DNA from: JBFFMO01 sp041390025
Lineage (GTDB): Bacteria; Myxococcota_A; Bradymonadia; Bradymonadales; Bradymonadaceae
DNA length: 64,000 nucleotides
Assembly: GCA_041390025.1 (NCBI GenBank)
Contig: JAWKQR010000030.1
Location: 1 to 64,000, forward strand
Reading direction: 5' to 3'
Shown in pieces: positions 1 to 9,277 of this stretch. Position 1 is the stretch's first letter; every line of letters starts with the position of its first letter. The notes below the pieces were generated by a model. The model saw nothing but the letters and a program-made list of their open reading frames with translations, had not been told where the DNA came from and made no database searches. A program made the translations under genes and the position numbers.

Positions 1-743
1 GTTTGGTGGAGCGGCAGGCCGAGGCACGCTCGACCGGCATGATCGAGGGCCTTCGCCCAGACGCGAAGAGCCAAGTCACGGTCATTTACGAGGGCAACAA
101 GCCTGTACGTATCGACACGGTGGTCTTGAGCACGCAGCACGACCCGCTGTGGAACAAGAAAATGCCTGAGCTTCGCAACCTGATTCGCGAGCACGTCTTG
201 AAGCCTGTTTTGGGCGAGCACTGGCACGACGACATCAAGTGCCACATCAACCCCACCGGCCTGTTCGAGATCGGCGGACCGCACGGTGACTGTGGCTTGA
301 CCGGCCGCAAAATCATCGTCGACACCTATGGCGGCCGCGGTCGTCACGGGGGCGGCGCGTTCTCGGGCAAGGACGCGACCAAGGTCGACCGTTCGGCAGC
401 CTACATGGCGCGCTACATTGCCAAGAACATCGTGGCAGCCGACCTCGCCGAAATCTGCGAGATCCAGCTCAGCTACGCGATTGGCGTGGCCGAGCCCACG
501 TCGGTGTACATCGACTGCCAGGGCACGGCGAAGGTCGATGAAGACAAGCTCAGCGCCGTGGTTCGCGAGCACTTTGAGCTGACGCCCAAGGGCATCATCG
601 AAAGCCTGAAGCTTCGCAACCCGATCTTCTACCCAACGGCTCGTCACGGTCACTTCGGACGTGAGCCGTACACCCGAGACGGCTTGGAATTCTTCACCTG
701 GGAGAAAACCGACAAGGCCGCCGCGCTTCGCGCAGCGTTCTAA
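1..743 (+). CDS. metK: S-adenosylmethionine synthetase, C-terminal part (cut by window edge)
   Basis: Makes S-adenosylmethionine from methionine and ATP in the cytoplasm. The reading frame is open from the first base, so the start lies left of the window. About 247 residues are visible of the usual 385-400. Seen directly are the family blocks RPDAKSQVTV, GPHGDCGLTGRKIIVDTYGG and GGGAFSGKDATKVDRSAAY, which bind ATP and phosphate, and the C-terminal HFGRE...FTWEKTDKA block. The reading frame is intact with no lesion. A strong hairpin terminator follows the stop by 5 bases, so metK is probably the last gene of its transcript. The identification is essentially certain; only the N-terminus is missing. 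Confidence 0.97.
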   Translation, partial: LVERQAEARSTGMIEGLRPDAKSQVTVIYEGNKPVRIDTVVLSTQHDPLWNKKMPELRNLIREHVLKPVLGEHWHDDIKCHINPTGLFEIGGPHGDCGLTGRKIIVDTYGGRGRHGGGAFSGKDATKVDRSAAYMARYIAKNIVAADLAEICEIQLSYAIGVAEPTSVYIDCQGTAKVDEDKLSAVVREHFELTPKGIIESLKLRNPIFYPTARHGHFGREPYTRDGLEFFTWEKTDKAAALRAAF

Positions 744-748
744 TCCTA

Positions 749-774
749 GGCGGGCTTCGGCCCGCCTTTCTTTT
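749..774 (+). terminator. Rho-independent terminator of metK
   Basis: A 7-bp perfect GC stem, GGCGGGC (749-755) and GCCCGCC (760-766), encloses a TTCG tetraloop and is followed by TTTCTTTT. It begins 5 bases after the metK stop and ends 11 bases before the next start codon, so it separates metK from the cysC-like gene. Confidence 0.9.
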
Positions 775-785
775 GGGCATCGTTG

Positions 786-1304
786 ATGGCACCCACGATC
801 TGGCTGACCGGTCTGCCCGCCTCGGGCAAAACCACTCTTGCCACGGCGCTCGTCAAATCGTTTCGTGAAAGCGGCCGGCACGCCGTCTTGCTCGACGGCG
901 ACGACCTTCGGCGAGGCGTGTGTTCGGACTTGGGATTCAGCGAAGCGGACCGGGACGAGAACGTGCGTCGTGTGGTGGCGATCGCGCGCTTGCTCGCGCG
1001 ACAAGGCGCGATCCCTGTGTGTGCTCTTGTTTCGCCGATGTCTGGGCATCGACGCCACGCACGCGAACAGCTTGCTCCCTACTTCGAGGTCTTTGTCGAC
1101 TGCCCGGCCAATGTGTGCGCACGCAGGGACCCCAAGGGGCTTTGGCGCGCCGCGCTCGATGGCGAGATTCCAGACTTCACAGGCTTGGGTCAACGCTTTG
1201 AGCTGCCCGAGTCGGCGGATTACCGCTATAAGAGCGACCAAGAAACCGTGGCCGAAGCGCTTCAGGCGGTGTTGCAGGCCATGACCAAGCGCGGGATGTT
1301 ATGA
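786..1304 (+). CDS. cysC: Adenylylsulfate kinase (APS kinase)
   Basis: Phosphorylates adenylylsulfate to PAPS in sulfate assimilation. The 172-residue length fits a stand-alone CysC. The P-loop GLPASGKTT lies at residues 9-17. It is followed by the APS-binding block LDGDDLRRG and LGFSEADRDENVRRV, the ALVSP block with the phosphorylated-Ser position, and the C-terminal RDPKGLWRAA and FTGLG blocks. I chose ATG 786 because it gives the usual distance to the P-loop; a TTG directly upstream is in frame. No clear Shine-Dalgarno is visible and the metK terminator ends just before it, so the promoter may lie inside metK. The stop overlaps the next start as ATGA, suggesting co-transcription. A kinase acting on a sulfated-metabolite pathway rather than primary assimilation is possible, since no other cys gene is in view. 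Confidence 0.92.
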   Translation: MAPTIWLTGLPASGKTTLATALVKSFRESGRHAVLLDGDDLRRGVCSDLGFSEADRDENVRRVVAIARLLARQGAIPVCALVSPMSGHRRHAREQLAPYFEVFVDCPANVCARRDPKGLWRAALDGEIPDFTGLGQRFELPESADYRYKSDQETVAEALQAVLQAMTKRGML

Positions 1305-2188
1305 AAAAGTTAGTTTTGCTCGCGATCCTTTTTGCGAGCTGCACGACGGCCACCCCAACGACCGACCGGCACCCGCTGGACGCGCCGGCGCAGTACGTGG
1401 TCACCGACGGCACCACGAGCGCCATCATCATCGATGGACCCGAAGGGTTTGACACCATCGCCAAGCGCGACGGGGCGGTGCTGATGTCGGGCACGAACGT
1501 GTGGGTGTACGCGTTGACCCAACAGGAGCAACCCGAGGGCGACTGCCCGTGTGTCATGAAGGCATTCAACGAAGGCACCGACCCCGAAGGGTGTTCCACG
1601 CAGATTCCAAAGCCGCAAGCGACGTTGTCTCGCGTTGGGGATGCGCGCACGATTACGCCGTTTACTCTCGCCGCGTCGCCCACGAGTGAGTCCTCGTTTG
1701 CGTTTGCGCTTGAGGGCGTGCTCGAGGGCAAAGCGCTGCTGAGTTACTGCGCCTCGTATTACGAATGTGGCGCGGCGCACCCAGGTTCTGCGTGCGAATC
1801 GGCAGCGTTGGATTTGGCGACGGGTGAGCTCAATCCGGTCGCGTCGCTGGCGGTCAAGGCGGACATCGACGCTGCGCGAGCCGCGCTGAACGCCCACGGT
1901 GCCGAGCTTGACGCCGACGCGGAACTTCAGGTGGCCAATGTGCGTGTGTCGTTCTCGGGCAGTGCCGCGTACACCGAAGCGTTGGTGATGGCGTCGGCGT
2001 GTTACGCGTGCACGTTTGGCGACTGGGGCGCGTACACCGTCAGTACATGGCAGAAAGTTTCGCCCAACGAGGAGCTACCGGCCCCGGTGGCGGCCTACTT
2101 CAAGGCGGCGCCGTCGGGCACAGCGCCGATCTGGAGCCCCATTTCCGAAGAAAGTCGAAACGTCGTCGAGCAAGCTTTTGCGCGGTGA
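1301..2188 (+). CDS. Lipoprotein of unknown function
   Basis: A 295-residue exported protein. The N-terminus is a short basic and hydrophobic signal (MKKLVLLAILFASC) ending in a lipobox-like FASC, so Cys14 would be lipidated. The mature part has scattered Cys residues, some close together (DCPC, YECG, ACYAC), and no motif I recognise. The start overlaps the previous stop as ATGA. The end overlaps the likely TTG start of the pseudouridine synthase, so the three genes look translationally coupled. I infer a periplasmic, membrane-anchored location and do not assign a function. Confidence 0.8.
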   Translation: MKKLVLLAILFASCTTATPTTDRHPLDAPAQYVVTDGTTSAIIIDGPEGFDTIAKRDGAVLMSGTNVWVYALTQQEQPEGDCPCVMKAFNEGTDPEGCSTQIPKPQATLSRVGDARTITPFTLAASPTSESSFAFALEGVLEGKALLSYCASYYECGAAHPGSACESAALDLATGELNPVASLAVKADIDAARAALNAHGAELDADAELQVANVRVSFSGSAAYTEALVMASACYACTFGDWGAYTVSTWQKVSPNEELPAPVAAYFKAAPSGTAPIWSPISEESRNVVEQAFAR

Positions 2189-2870
2189 TCTAACGGTTCT
2201 ATTCGAGGACGACTGGCTCTTTGTCGTGGACAAACCGAGTGGACTGCTGGTGCATCGCGGCTACGGTGCCGACGAGGTGACCTTGGTCGAGATGGTCGCT
2301 CGGCGTTTGGGGCGAGCCCATCCGGTGCACCGGCTGGACCGCGCGACCTCGGGTGTCCTTGTGTTCGCCAAGTCGGGAGACATCGCGCGGGACCTGCAGC
2401 TTCAGTTTCAAGACGGCTTGGTGACCAAGCGCTACCTCGCGCTCGCACGCGGACATATCCGCGAGCCCGTCACCGTGGACCATCCGGTGCCAAAAGACGA
2501 AGGTGGCGAGCGCATTGACGCCGTCACCGACCTTGTCCCGCTTGCCCATCTCGACTGCGCGCCGCGCGACGTGACCTGGGTCGAGGCGCGGCCTAAAACC
2601 GGGCGATTTCACCAGATTCGTCGACACCTTAAACACATCAGCCATCCGGTCATCGGCGATTCCAACTATGGCAAGGGACCGCTGAATCGTGAGTTTGCGG
2701 CCGTGCACGGATTGGCGCGCCTGGCGTTGCACGCACAAGGGCTGCGCCTTGTGCACCCCGGCGACGCACGGCCTTTAGTCTTTGAGGCGCCGCTGCCCGA
2801 TGACCTCTTGCTGCCGCTGCGCTCCATGGGTTTCGATTTTTTGCCAAACGATCTCGGTGATTTAGTCTGA
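2178..2870 (+). CDS. truC: RluA-family tRNA pseudouridine synthase, TruC-like
   Basis: Isomerises uridine to pseudouridine in RNA. TruC acts on U65 of some tRNAs, and the compact single-domain form without an S4 domain fits TruC better than RluC/D. From TTG 2178 the protein has 230 residues. It begins with LTVLFEDDW, then DKPSGLLVHR, then the catalytic HRLDRATSG with Asp54. The conserved RPKTGRFHQIRRHL and HPVIGDSNYG blocks follow. The frame is open upstream to 2016, but that stretch overlaps the lipoprotein and is not family-like, so I prefer TTG 2178, which overlaps the preceding stop by 11 bases. The exact RNA target is inferred from length and similarity. Confidence 0.9.
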   Translation: MRGDLTVLFEDDWLFVVDKPSGLLVHRGYGADEVTLVEMVARRLGRAHPVHRLDRATSGVLVFAKSGDIARDLQLQFQDGLVTKRYLALARGHIREPVTVDHPVPKDEGGERIDAVTDLVPLAHLDCAPRDVTWVEARPKTGRFHQIRRHLKHISHPVIGDSNYGKGPLNREFAAVHGLARLALHAQGLRLVHPGDARPLVFEAPLPDDLLLPLRSMGFDFLPNDLGDLV

Positions 2871-2889
2871 TCGTAGCCAAGGAGGGCAC

Positions 2890-3075
2890 ATGACTCAGAA
2901 GAACACCGACCAAAAGATTGTCCAAGCCATTGAGGCCTTGCACGCTCGGGGCCCCAAACTTGTGTGCGAGCTCTGGGACGAGCTCGAGCAGCTGCGCGCG
3001 CAGGCTCCGCGGCGACGACGGCGTGCTGACACAGCGAAAGCGTTGGTCGACCGGCTGCGCGCCACGGCGAGTTAA
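2890..3075 (+). CDS. Small conserved-looking protein, unknown function
   Basis: A 61-residue protein with a very good Shine-Dalgarno (AAGGAGGG at 2879-2886) four bases before ATG 2890, which makes a real gene likely. The N-terminal 40 residues look like two amphipathic helices. The C-terminal third is strongly basic, with a run RRRRR around residue 43. There is no signal peptide or membrane segment. A small nucleic-acid-binding or helical regulatory protein is possible, but nothing proves it. It stands alone between truC and the large secreted protein. Confidence 0.7.
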   Translation: MTQKNTDQKIVQAIEALHARGPKLVCELWDELEQLRAQAPRRRRRADTAKALVDRLRATAS

Positions 3076-3147
3076 GATTGCGCTGGCGAGGACCGCCCAA
3101 GTCGCTAAGATGGCAGCAATTCTGAATCTTCTCGCCAGAGGTCCTCG

Positions 3148-5792
3148 ATGAGACTGCTTTCAACGAGCGCGTTCGCCCTCGCTCTTTTTGTGTCCGCGCC
3201 CGGTTTTGCTCAATCCATTGTCGACATCACCGCTGCTGGAGCCGTCACGGATGGCGCGGCCACCGACGCCGAGTACCCCGCACACACCGCGGGGAGCGGC
3301 GGTGGTTTTGGCGGCCCACTTGGAGCGGCCACCCTCGGTGTGGATGGCGACCCGTTTGGGAACCTGACGTGGGCGTTGTATGGCGGCACCGGAACGTGTG
3401 CGGGTGATGACATCGTCGTCATCTACTTGGATACCGAGGCCGGCGGATTTGCCTCCACGGCGCCGCTGACCGACACCGGCGATGCCCATCGCGCGGCCAT
3501 CTCGGCGGTTGGGGCGGACCTGACGTTTGCCACAGGATTTGAAGCCGATTACGCCATCGCGTTCAACACAACATTTGCCGGACTTTGGAAGCTCGATACG
3601 ACGGGTCACACGTTTGTTAAGACGCTGAGCTCCGCCGCGATTTCGGGCTGCAATCAGGAGCTCAGCGGCATGACGTTGGCCGACGTGGGGTTAGCGCCCG
3701 GCGATGACTTCAGGCATGTGGCCACACTGATCAATGCGGCGACCGCTTTTCGGTCGGACGAATTCCACGGGGCGACAGGCCCAGGGGCCAATATCGGATC
3801 GGCGGCGTTTTCATTGGCTGCGAACGAGTTTGTGACGTTCTCGTCGTTCTTCGTGGTGATCAATGAGGTGGATTCCGACACGCCGCTCACGGATACGGCG
3901 GAGTTCGTGGAGCTTTTGACGCGTCCATCGGCCGACCTGTCCGCGCTTTCGTTGACGTACTTCAACGGCTCGAACGACGCCTCGTACTACAGCACGGCGC
4001 TAACGACAGCCGACGTCAACGGGTTTTTTGTGGTGGGAAATGCGGCGGTGACACCTGACATCACCCACAACGACAACCTGCTTCAAAACGGAGCCGATGC
4101 GGTCGCGCTTTACCTCGGTGCTCCGGTCGCCAACGGCAGCGCGGCAACGGCCACAAATCTGGTCGACCTGGTGGTTTATGACACCGACGACGGCGACGAC
4201 GCAGGGCTCTTGGCATTGTTTCCAACACCGCAGCCACAGCTCAATGAGAGCGCATTCGGGACCAAGGACGACGATTCCAACCAGCGCTGTGCGGGTGGCG
4301 CGCTAAACACCACGTATTTCTTCACCGAGCTTGCAACGCCTCGTGCGGCGAACATCTGCCCCACGTGCGCGTCGGATTCCGACTGCGGCACGTGCCAAGC
4401 GTGTGACCTGAGCGTTGGGCTTTGTGAGGTTGTGCCCGACAACACGGTGTGTGACGACGGCGACCTTTGCACGACCACGGATGTATGTGTGGCAGGCGTT
4501 TGCGGAGGCGCATCGACGGATTGCTCGGGCCTTGACGGTGCGTGTGCCGTGGGGACCTGCAACGCAAGCACGGGTGCATGTGAATCAACCCCCGTGGCCG
4601 ATGACACGACCTGTGACGACGGCGACGCCTGCACCGAGACCGACGTGTGCACCGCGGGTGTGTGCGGCGGTGCGGCCAAGGACTGCTCGGGGCTTGACGG
4701 GGCGTGTGCTGCGGGCACATGCATCGCAGGTACCGGTGCGTGCGAGGCCAGATCGTCGCCGACAACACCACCTGCGACGACGGCGACGCCTGCACCGAGA
4801 CCGACGTGTGCACCGCGGGTGTGTGCGGCGGTGCGGCCAAGGATTGCTCGGGGCTTGACGGTGCGTGCGCGGTGGGGGCCTGGTACCGCGGGCACCGGTG
4901 CGGCGCGAGGCTGTGATCGTCGCCGACAACACCACCTGCGACGACGGGCGACGCCTGCACCGAGACCGACGTGTGCACCGCGGGTGGTAGGCGGCGTGGC
5001 CAAGGATTGCCGAGCCTCGATGGAGTGGTACCAGGCGTGTTGCGGCAACGCGGAACGGGCGCGTGCGGAGGCCGTGGCCGTTGTGGACGGCTCGACATGC
5101 GATGACGGAAACCTTGCACAAACGCCGACGTCTGCACGGCGGGCGTCTGCGGGCGCGGCCAAAGATTGCGCTGGTCTGAACACCGATGCGGCATCGGTGT
5201 ATGTGACGCCAATTTTAGAGAGTGTGTCGCCGAGGCCTTCGCCGACGGCAGCGCATGCGACGACGGAAACCCCTGCACTGAATCAGACGCATGCACAGCC
5301 GGCACATGCTCGGGGGCCAAGTGGCCGCCGCGGGCACCGCCTGTGGTGACCAGTGCAACACCGGCATGTGCGACGGAACGATGCAGGCAGGTCCAGACGC
5401 CCGTGGCAGACAACACACCTTGCGATGACGACGAACAGTGTACGGTCTCGGATGTGTGCACGAGCGGTGTATGCGCGGGTGTGGTCGCCAACGATGGCTC
5501 CGCGTGTGATGACGGCGATGCCTGCACCGACGAAGACACCTGCGTGGCAGGCGTGTGCAGCCCAGGCGCGGACATCTGTGTCAACGCAGACGTGGGCACG
5601 GACACGGGCGAGGGTGATGCTGGCCAAGACGACGCGGGCACACAACCCGGCGACGACGCGGGAACGATTGGCGCCAAGGGCACCGTGAGCGGCGATGGAT
5701 GCGGTTGAAGCAGCGCAGACGCTCCTCAGAACGACTTGAGTCTGTGGTTGCTCGCCTTGGGTGTGTTCGTGATGCGACGACGACGCCAGTAG
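3148..5792 (+). pseudogene. Cys-rich secreted protein with MYXO-CTERM tail, frame-broken
   Basis: A large exported protein. A Sec signal peptide (about residues 1-21, ending FAQ) leads into about 270 residues with a lamin-tail-like segment (FVVINEVDSDTPLTDTAEFV onward). Then come tandem Cys-rich units of about 40 residues built around CDDGDxCTxxDVCxAGVCGG and DCSGLDGACAxGTC. The first frame is clean to about 4745. After that the repeats continue by hopping frames near 4748, 4890, 4950 and several times to about 5350, then run cleanly from 5166 to a TGA at 5706-5708. The same frame goes on past this TGA for 28 codons to TAG 5790: a GCG(TGA)SS element, a hydrophobic LWLLALGVFV segment and RRRRQ. 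That is the layout of a MYXO-CTERM sorting tail, with the second Cys codon changed to TGA. The lesions are probably sequence errors in a repeat, but a true pseudogene cannot be excluded. Confidence 0.75.
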
Positions 5793-5802
5793 GGACGGTT
5801 CT

Positions 5803-6744
5803 TTATGCCCGGCATGCGAGCGCGACTTGTTCGCGCAGCCAACGGTGCGCTGGATCTTGGGTAAACCGTCGATGCCACAACAACACGTTTGTGTAGCCGG
5901 GCAGCTCCAAGGGTGCTTCGAGAGTACCTCTTTAGGGGCGCGTGCATTGCCATCTTGCGCGCGATCCGGCTTGTAAGGTCAGCACAAGATCCGAGTGCGC
6001 GACCAAAACAGGTGCGGCGGCGAAGTGCGGCAGTCGCACGACGACATTCCGTCGCTGCCGAGGCGCTCTAGGGCAGTGTCCACGACGCTCGTGCCGTCAA
6101 GATTGGGGCTGATCAGCGTTGCGGCTCAAGCGCGATGAAGGTGGCAACGTCATGCCTTGTGCCAAGACCGGGTGTCCCTGACGCACGAGGCACACGAAGG
6201 TTTCGTCCATCAACGCACGGGTGTTGAGCCTGGCGCGTCGCTGGCGTAGCGGACTTGCCCACCGGTCATGATTCCAATTGCTACGTCGACCTCCCCAGAT
6301 TCGAGCTGTTGTGCGGCGCGCGGGAGGTCGACCTCCCGAACATCGACGCGCACGTGAGGCGCCTGCGTGTGAATCTGGGCCCAGAGCGCCGGTAGGACGG
6401 CCATCGAGAAGTAGTCGTTCCCCGCGATGACAAATCGCCGCTGCGCCGAACCCGGGTCGAAGTCATCAAGACCGTTGAGGGCGCGATTAAGTTCGAGCAA
6501 CGCGCCCCGCAACCGCGGACGCAGCGACTCTGCGCGCTGCGTGGGCACCATGCCGTCGCCGGTGCGCACCAGGAGCTCATCGTCGAATGCTTCTCGAAGC
6601 CTGCGCAACGTGCTCATCGCCGACTGCGAGACCGGACAGTCGCTGCGCAGCCTTTGTCACGCTATGCGTTTCGAGCAACACGTCGAGCGCGGTCAAGAGA
6701 TTGAGGTCCAGCTTCCCGATATTAATTTCATGAATAAATATCAT
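5803..6744 (-). pseudogene. LysR-family transcriptional regulator, frame-broken
   Basis: Read leftward from ATG 6744, the first frame gives a LysR N-terminus (IGKLDLNLLTALDVLLE, THSVTKAAQRL), the winged helix-turn-helix. A frameshift near 6640 leads into SVSQSAMSTLRRLREAFDDELLVRT and the start of the effector domain. At about 6225 the frame changes again (LMDETFVCLVRQGHPVLAQG) and then further until the end WLREQVALACRA and a stop at 5803. The assembled length is about 313 residues, normal for the family. It is divergent from the NmrA-like gene, a usual arrangement in which the regulator controls its neighbour. A perfect palindrome lies between them. Confidence 0.75.
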
Positions 6745-6796
6745 AAACATTCATTCGACTAATGCCACGTCGGATTCCATGTTTGCTCCATGAAAT

Positions 6797-6813
6797 GTGG
6801 ACACGGTGTCCAC
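6797..6813. promoter_or_regulatory. Perfect 17-bp palindrome between lysR and the NmrA-like gene
   Basis: GTGGACAC-G-GTGTCCAC is a perfect inverted repeat with a one-base centre. It sits 52 bases from the lysR start and 36 bases before the NmrA-like start, in a 105-bp divergent intergenic region. Location and symmetry suggest an operator, most simply for the divergent regulator. The binding protein is inferred, not shown. Confidence 0.5.
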
Positions 6814-6849
6814 GACCTTGCATCGCCGATACCGGCAACGGAGCATCCC

Positions 6850-7726
6850 ATGAACATCGTCATCAACACCCTCAACTCGAACATTGCCGCGTCTGACCCA
6901 ACGCCTGCTGGCAAGCGGCGACCACAAGGTCACGGTCATCTCTCGCGATCCGAGCAAGATTGCCGACCTTCAAGGCGCCATCGTTGCAAAGGGATCGTTT
7001 GAGGATGCCGCGACGCTCAAAGCCGCGTTTGAGGGCGCGGACACGTTGTTTTGGCTGACGCCACCGAACTACCGTCCTGACTTCGAGGCGTGGGCGCAAG
7101 ACGCCGCAACGCTCGCCGCGTCGGCGGCAAAGGCTGCGGGCATTGATCGAGTGGTGGTGCTGTCAAGCGTGGGCGCTCAACATGCGGAGGGTAACGGCCC
7201 GGTGGATGCATTGCATCGTGTCGAGGGCGTGTTTACGCGTGCTGGGTTCTCGAGCGTCGGGATCATGCGACCGGCGAACTTCATGGAAAATTTGTTCTTC
7301 AGCGCCGACACCATCAAGAACGCCAGCGCGGTGTTTGGCCCAACACCAGGTGACATCAAGGTGCCGTGGGTGGCCACACGCGACATCGGCGCGCGCGCCG
7401 CGCAGATCATCGAGGACACATCCTGGTCGGGCGTGAAGCACTTCGGCGTGCATGGGCCCGCAGACGTGTCATGGGATGAAGTGGTGGCGCACCTGAGCCA
7501 CGTGCTCGGGCGCCAGATCGCATACGTTCAGGTGGGCTTGGAGGACGTGCGCGCGGGCATGCTTGAGGCCGGTATGCCCGAATTTGTCGCCGACATGTTC
7601 GTCGAGCTGTACGACGGCGGTTTGAAGGGGACAATGGCGGCAGCCGAGCCGCGAGACGCTTCAACGACGACACCGACGACCGTTCAAACCTTCATCGACG
7701 ACACCTTTGTTGACGCTGTGCGTTAG
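6850..7726 (+). CDS. NmrA-family NAD(P)-binding protein (one N-terminal frameshift)
   Basis: An atypical short-chain dehydrogenase or NmrA-like protein of about 290 residues. ATG 6850 has GGAG six bases upstream and begins MNIVINTLNSNI, the first strand of a Rossmann fold. The frame then shifts near 6885-6893 into LTQRLLASGDHKVTVISRDP. The remaining 275 residues are intact: GADTLFWLTPPN, VVVLSSVGA, IMRPANFMENLF and VATRDIGARAAQII are the usual cofactor and substrate segments of this family. The glycine-rich turn falls at the lesion, so it cannot be judged. It may act as a reductase or as a redox-sensing regulator. Transcription is divergent from lysR across a palindrome, and its end overlaps convergent recX by 4 bases. 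Confidence 0.85.
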
Positions 7727-8160
7727 TCTTCGTCGAGCGAAAACGCGACTTTGCGGGCCACACCTTGCAAAAAGCCACGCTGCACGAGGTGGCGGTAGGC
7801 TTTGGCTTCGTCCCCGGCGCGAAAGCGTCCTTCGACGCGAGCACGCGCGGCGGACTCCCAGTCCACTTCCAATGCGTCGGTCGCCGCTCGCGCGTCGTCG
7901 CGGCCAACACCGTGTTGGGTCAGCTTGTTTTGAATCTGGAGGGGCCCCCAGCCTTTTCGCGCCAAGATTTCGGCTTGGTGGGACGCGAAACCGCTGTCGT
8001 TGAGCCAACCCCGCTCGACGTAGTCGTTGAGCACGTCGTCGACCAGGTCGGCCGGAAATTCGCGTTTCATCAGTTTGGCGCGAAGCTCAGCCCGTGAATG
8101 GTCACGACGCGCGAGGAAGCCTGCCGCTGCGGCATCGACGTCTTGTTTTGTGTGCTCCAC
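7723..8160 (-). CDS. recX: RecX-family regulatory protein
   Basis: RecX binds RecA filaments and limits recombinase activity. This 145-residue protein has the three-helix repeat layout of the family: LARRDHSRAELRAKLMKREF, then VDDVLNDYVERGWLNDSGFA, then ARKGWGPLQIQNKLTQHGV and a final helical repeat. The length is in the family range. recA is not in the window, so the gene stands alone here. Its stop overlaps the end of the convergent NmrA-like gene by 4 bases. Confidence 0.9.
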   Translation of the reverse strand: MEHTKQDVDAAAAGFLARRDHSRAELRAKLMKREFPADLVDDVLNDYVERGWLNDSGFASHQAEILARKGWGPLQIQNKLTQHGVGRDDARAATDALEVDWESAARARVEGRFRAGDEAKAYRHLVQRGFLQGVARKVAFSLDED

Positions 8161-8221
8161 GTGCGTTGCCCCACATCAAGAGTATCGCTATGCTCCGCCG
8201 ACTTTGCCCCACAGGTGTGGT

Positions 8222-8452
8222 TTGGAAAGCTCGACGCCCGAAAATCAGAAACGCGTCATCGGCAAACCCGCGGTTGCGCTGGGCGCCACGTTTCTAACGT
8301 TGCCTGCATTTATCCCATTTTATTTTGCGCTTGGCGAGCAAGACCCATCGACCTTTTGGCTGCTTATCGCCGTCGGAATCTCGATCATCGTGGGCAACGC
8401 CATCGCGCTCATCCTTATTTACCGCTGGATTTTGAGACTGACCCATGAGTAG
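8222..8452 (+). CDS. Small two-helix membrane protein
   Basis: A 76-residue protein if started at TTG 8222. A longer frame extends upstream, but it overlaps recX in antisense and is not protein-like. Two hydrophobic helices are visible, about residues 15-36 (VALGATFLTLPAFIPFYFAL) and 46-68 (FWLLIAVGISIIVGNAIALI). The stop overlaps the start of the glycosyltransferase by 8 bases, suggesting a two-gene transcript. It could help anchor or assist the glycosyltransferase. That is inference from position only, and the TTG start has no strong ribosome site. Confidence 0.6.
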   Translation: MESSTPENQKRVIGKPAVALGATFLTLPAFIPFYFALGEQDPSTFWLLIAVGISIIVGNAIALILIYRWILRLTHE

Positions 8453-9173
8453 TGATTCCCCTGTCGACGTCACGATCGTCATCCCGGTTTACAACGAGGA
8501 AGGCATCCTCTCGGCATCCATCGCGGATCTGACCGAAAAACTGGCCAACGAGCCGCTGTGGACGCGGACCTACGAAATTATCTTGAGTGAAAACGGCTCG
8601 ACCGACGGCACGGTCGATGTCGCCAACGAGCTGATGAAACGCCACCCTGAGCTGCGTTTGATCCGCGCCGGTGAGCCCAATTATGGCCTCGCCATGCGCA
8701 AAGGCATCTTAGAGGCGCGCGGCGAGTACGTGATCTGTGACGAGATCGATCTGTGCGACACGGACTTCTACGTGCGCGCGCTCGCGGAGTTGGAGCAAGG
8801 GTACGACATGGTGATCGGCTCAAAGCGGTTGGACCCCAACTCCGATCGTCGTCCCGCGTATCGCAAGCTTGCGACGCTGGTGCTCAACTTCATGTTGCGG
8901 GTCTTCACCGGGTTCAAAGGGACCGACACTCACGGTCTAAAAGCGTTTCGGCGTGACCGTTTGCTTGAGGTCGTGGGCCGATGTGTGGTGGACAAGGACC
9001 TGTTCGCGAGTGAATTCGTGGTCCGGGCGGAGCGCATGAAGTACCGGGTCACCGAGATTCCGGTCACGATCGTGGAAAAGCGTCCGCCGTCGATCAACCT
9101 TTTTCGGCGCGTGCCCAACGTGCTAAAGAACATGGTACGACTGGCGTGGGTCATTCGGGTTAAACACCGGTAG
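8445..9173 (+). CDS. Family 2 glycosyltransferase (dolichol-phosphate-mannose-synthase-like)
   Basis: A 242-residue GT-A enzyme with no membrane segment of its own. The nucleotide-sugar half is clear: VTIVIPVYNEEG at residues 9-20, then EIILSENGSTDGT, then a DEID acidic motif in the DXD position near residue 100. An RxxxPAYRK region and a C-terminal basic segment follow, as in polyprenyl-phosphate glycosyltransferases. Donor and acceptor cannot be read from sequence. It overlaps the preceding small membrane gene, which may provide a membrane anchor. Confidence 0.88.
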   Translation: MSSDSPVDVTIVIPVYNEEGILSASIADLTEKLANEPLWTRTYEIILSENGSTDGTVDVANELMKRHPELRLIRAGEPNYGLAMRKGILEARGEYVICDEIDLCDTDFYVRALAELEQGYDMVIGSKRLDPNSDRRPAYRKLATLVLNFMLRVFTGFKGTDTHGLKAFRRDRLLEVVGRCVVDKDLFASEFVVRAERMKYRVTEIPVTIVEKRPPSINLFRRVPNVLKNMVRLAWVIRVKHR

Positions 9174-9277
9174 ATGGGGAAGTTCTGGACACGTCGAAAA
9201 CGCGTGTGTTACCCTCCGCCGACGCTTGAACACTCAATTTCTCTTGTAGAAGCTCACCCGTCGAGGGGCACACTTCG

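Noticed and set aside
4322..5683. Long minus-strand frame opposite the Cys-rich repeats
   Set aside because: The repeated DNA gives repeated antisense sequence. The plus strand carries Cys-knot units, a signal peptide and the MYXO-CTERM tail.
5706..5708. TGA read as selenocysteine
   Set aside because: Nearby lesions make a base error far more likely, and I see no SECIS-like hairpin that I could support.
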